Assembly (NCBI GenBank): GCA_002404055.1
Contig: DHIZ01000079.1
Location: 1-6,291 of the forward strand
Direction of reading: 5' to 3'
DNA from: Chloroflexi bacterium UBA4733
GTDB lineage: Bacteria > Chloroflexota > UBA4733
Length of the DNA stretch: 6,291 nt
The notes beneath the pieces were generated by a model that saw only the letters and a list, made by a program, of their open reading frames with translations, did not search any database and was not told the origin of the DNA. This document shows, piece after piece, positions 6,263-6,291 of the stretch. The position numbers and the translations under genes were made by a program. Every line of letters begins with the position of its first letter. Position 1 is the first letter of the stretch.

Positions 6263-6291
6263 AGGAAGGCCCGGCGACTGAAGTCGCGGCT
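6263..6291 (+). repeat. Start of a stem-loop intergenic repeat, cut by the window edge
   Basis: Directly after the Uma2 stop, GCGAC (6274-6278) pairs with GTCGC (6283-6287) around the loop TGAA. From memory, GCGACTGAAGTCGC is the core of a dispersed intergenic repeat found in many copies in some Chloroflexota and other GC-rich genomes. The window ends four bases after the stem, so the rest cannot be seen. It might also act at the 3' end of the Uma2 transcript. Confidence 0.5.

Noticed and set aside
281..6272. AGGAAGGCCC shared between 290-281 (minus) and 6263-6272 (plus), each downstream of a gene
   Set aside because: A shared 10-mer is expected many times by chance in 6.3 kb of GC-rich DNA, and the flanks do not match.

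Overview
The window is GC-rich bacterial chromosome. It carries three genes on the minus strand and one on the plus strand, diverging from a short shared upstream region. The subtype of the methionine synthase (actinobacterial/Thermus/Chloroflexota-like), the Uma2-type gene and the small GC-rich hairpin repeats between genes suggest Chloroflexota or a relative. This is inference from recalled family features, and no marker gene in the window settles it.

Layout, left to right. 1-324: no convincing gene; a perfect 11-bp hairpin (232-257) and a smaller dyad (275-293) lie downstream of the minus-strand genes. 325-912 (minus): RimJ/RimL-type GNAT acetyltransferase with a TTG start. 933-4508 (minus): full-length cobalamin-dependent methionine synthase MetH with all four modules. 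4508-5494 (minus): tryptophanyl-tRNA synthetase TrpS, with an alternative longer start at 5536. 5495-5659: divergent upstream region holding a GC-rich nested hairpin element (5548-5591), flanked on both sides by the same outward-facing GGTACAAT box. 5660-6262 (plus): Uma2 family putative endonuclease. 6263-6291: start of another stem-loop repeat, cut by the window edge.

The minus-strand genes look like one transcription unit, trpS-metH-GNAT. The trpS stop and metH start share a base (TAATG), and the GNAT gene begins 20 nt after the metH stop without a clear ribosome binding site. TrpS charges tRNA-Trp and MetH makes methionine from homocysteine, so the unit joins two housekeeping functions around amino-acid supply for translation, with an acetyltransferase of unknown substrate. 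The Uma2 gene is separate and has its own strong Shine-Dalgarno sequence.

I see no CRISPR array, tRNA, rRNA, insertion sequence, prophage gene or recognisable riboswitch, and nothing that makes a convincing new multi-gene system. The points most worth checking are the catalytic region of the Uma2 protein, the mirror-image promoter-like boxes around the hairpin element, the Ser-to-Thr change in the MetH cobalt-ligand relay, and the trpS-metH coupling.
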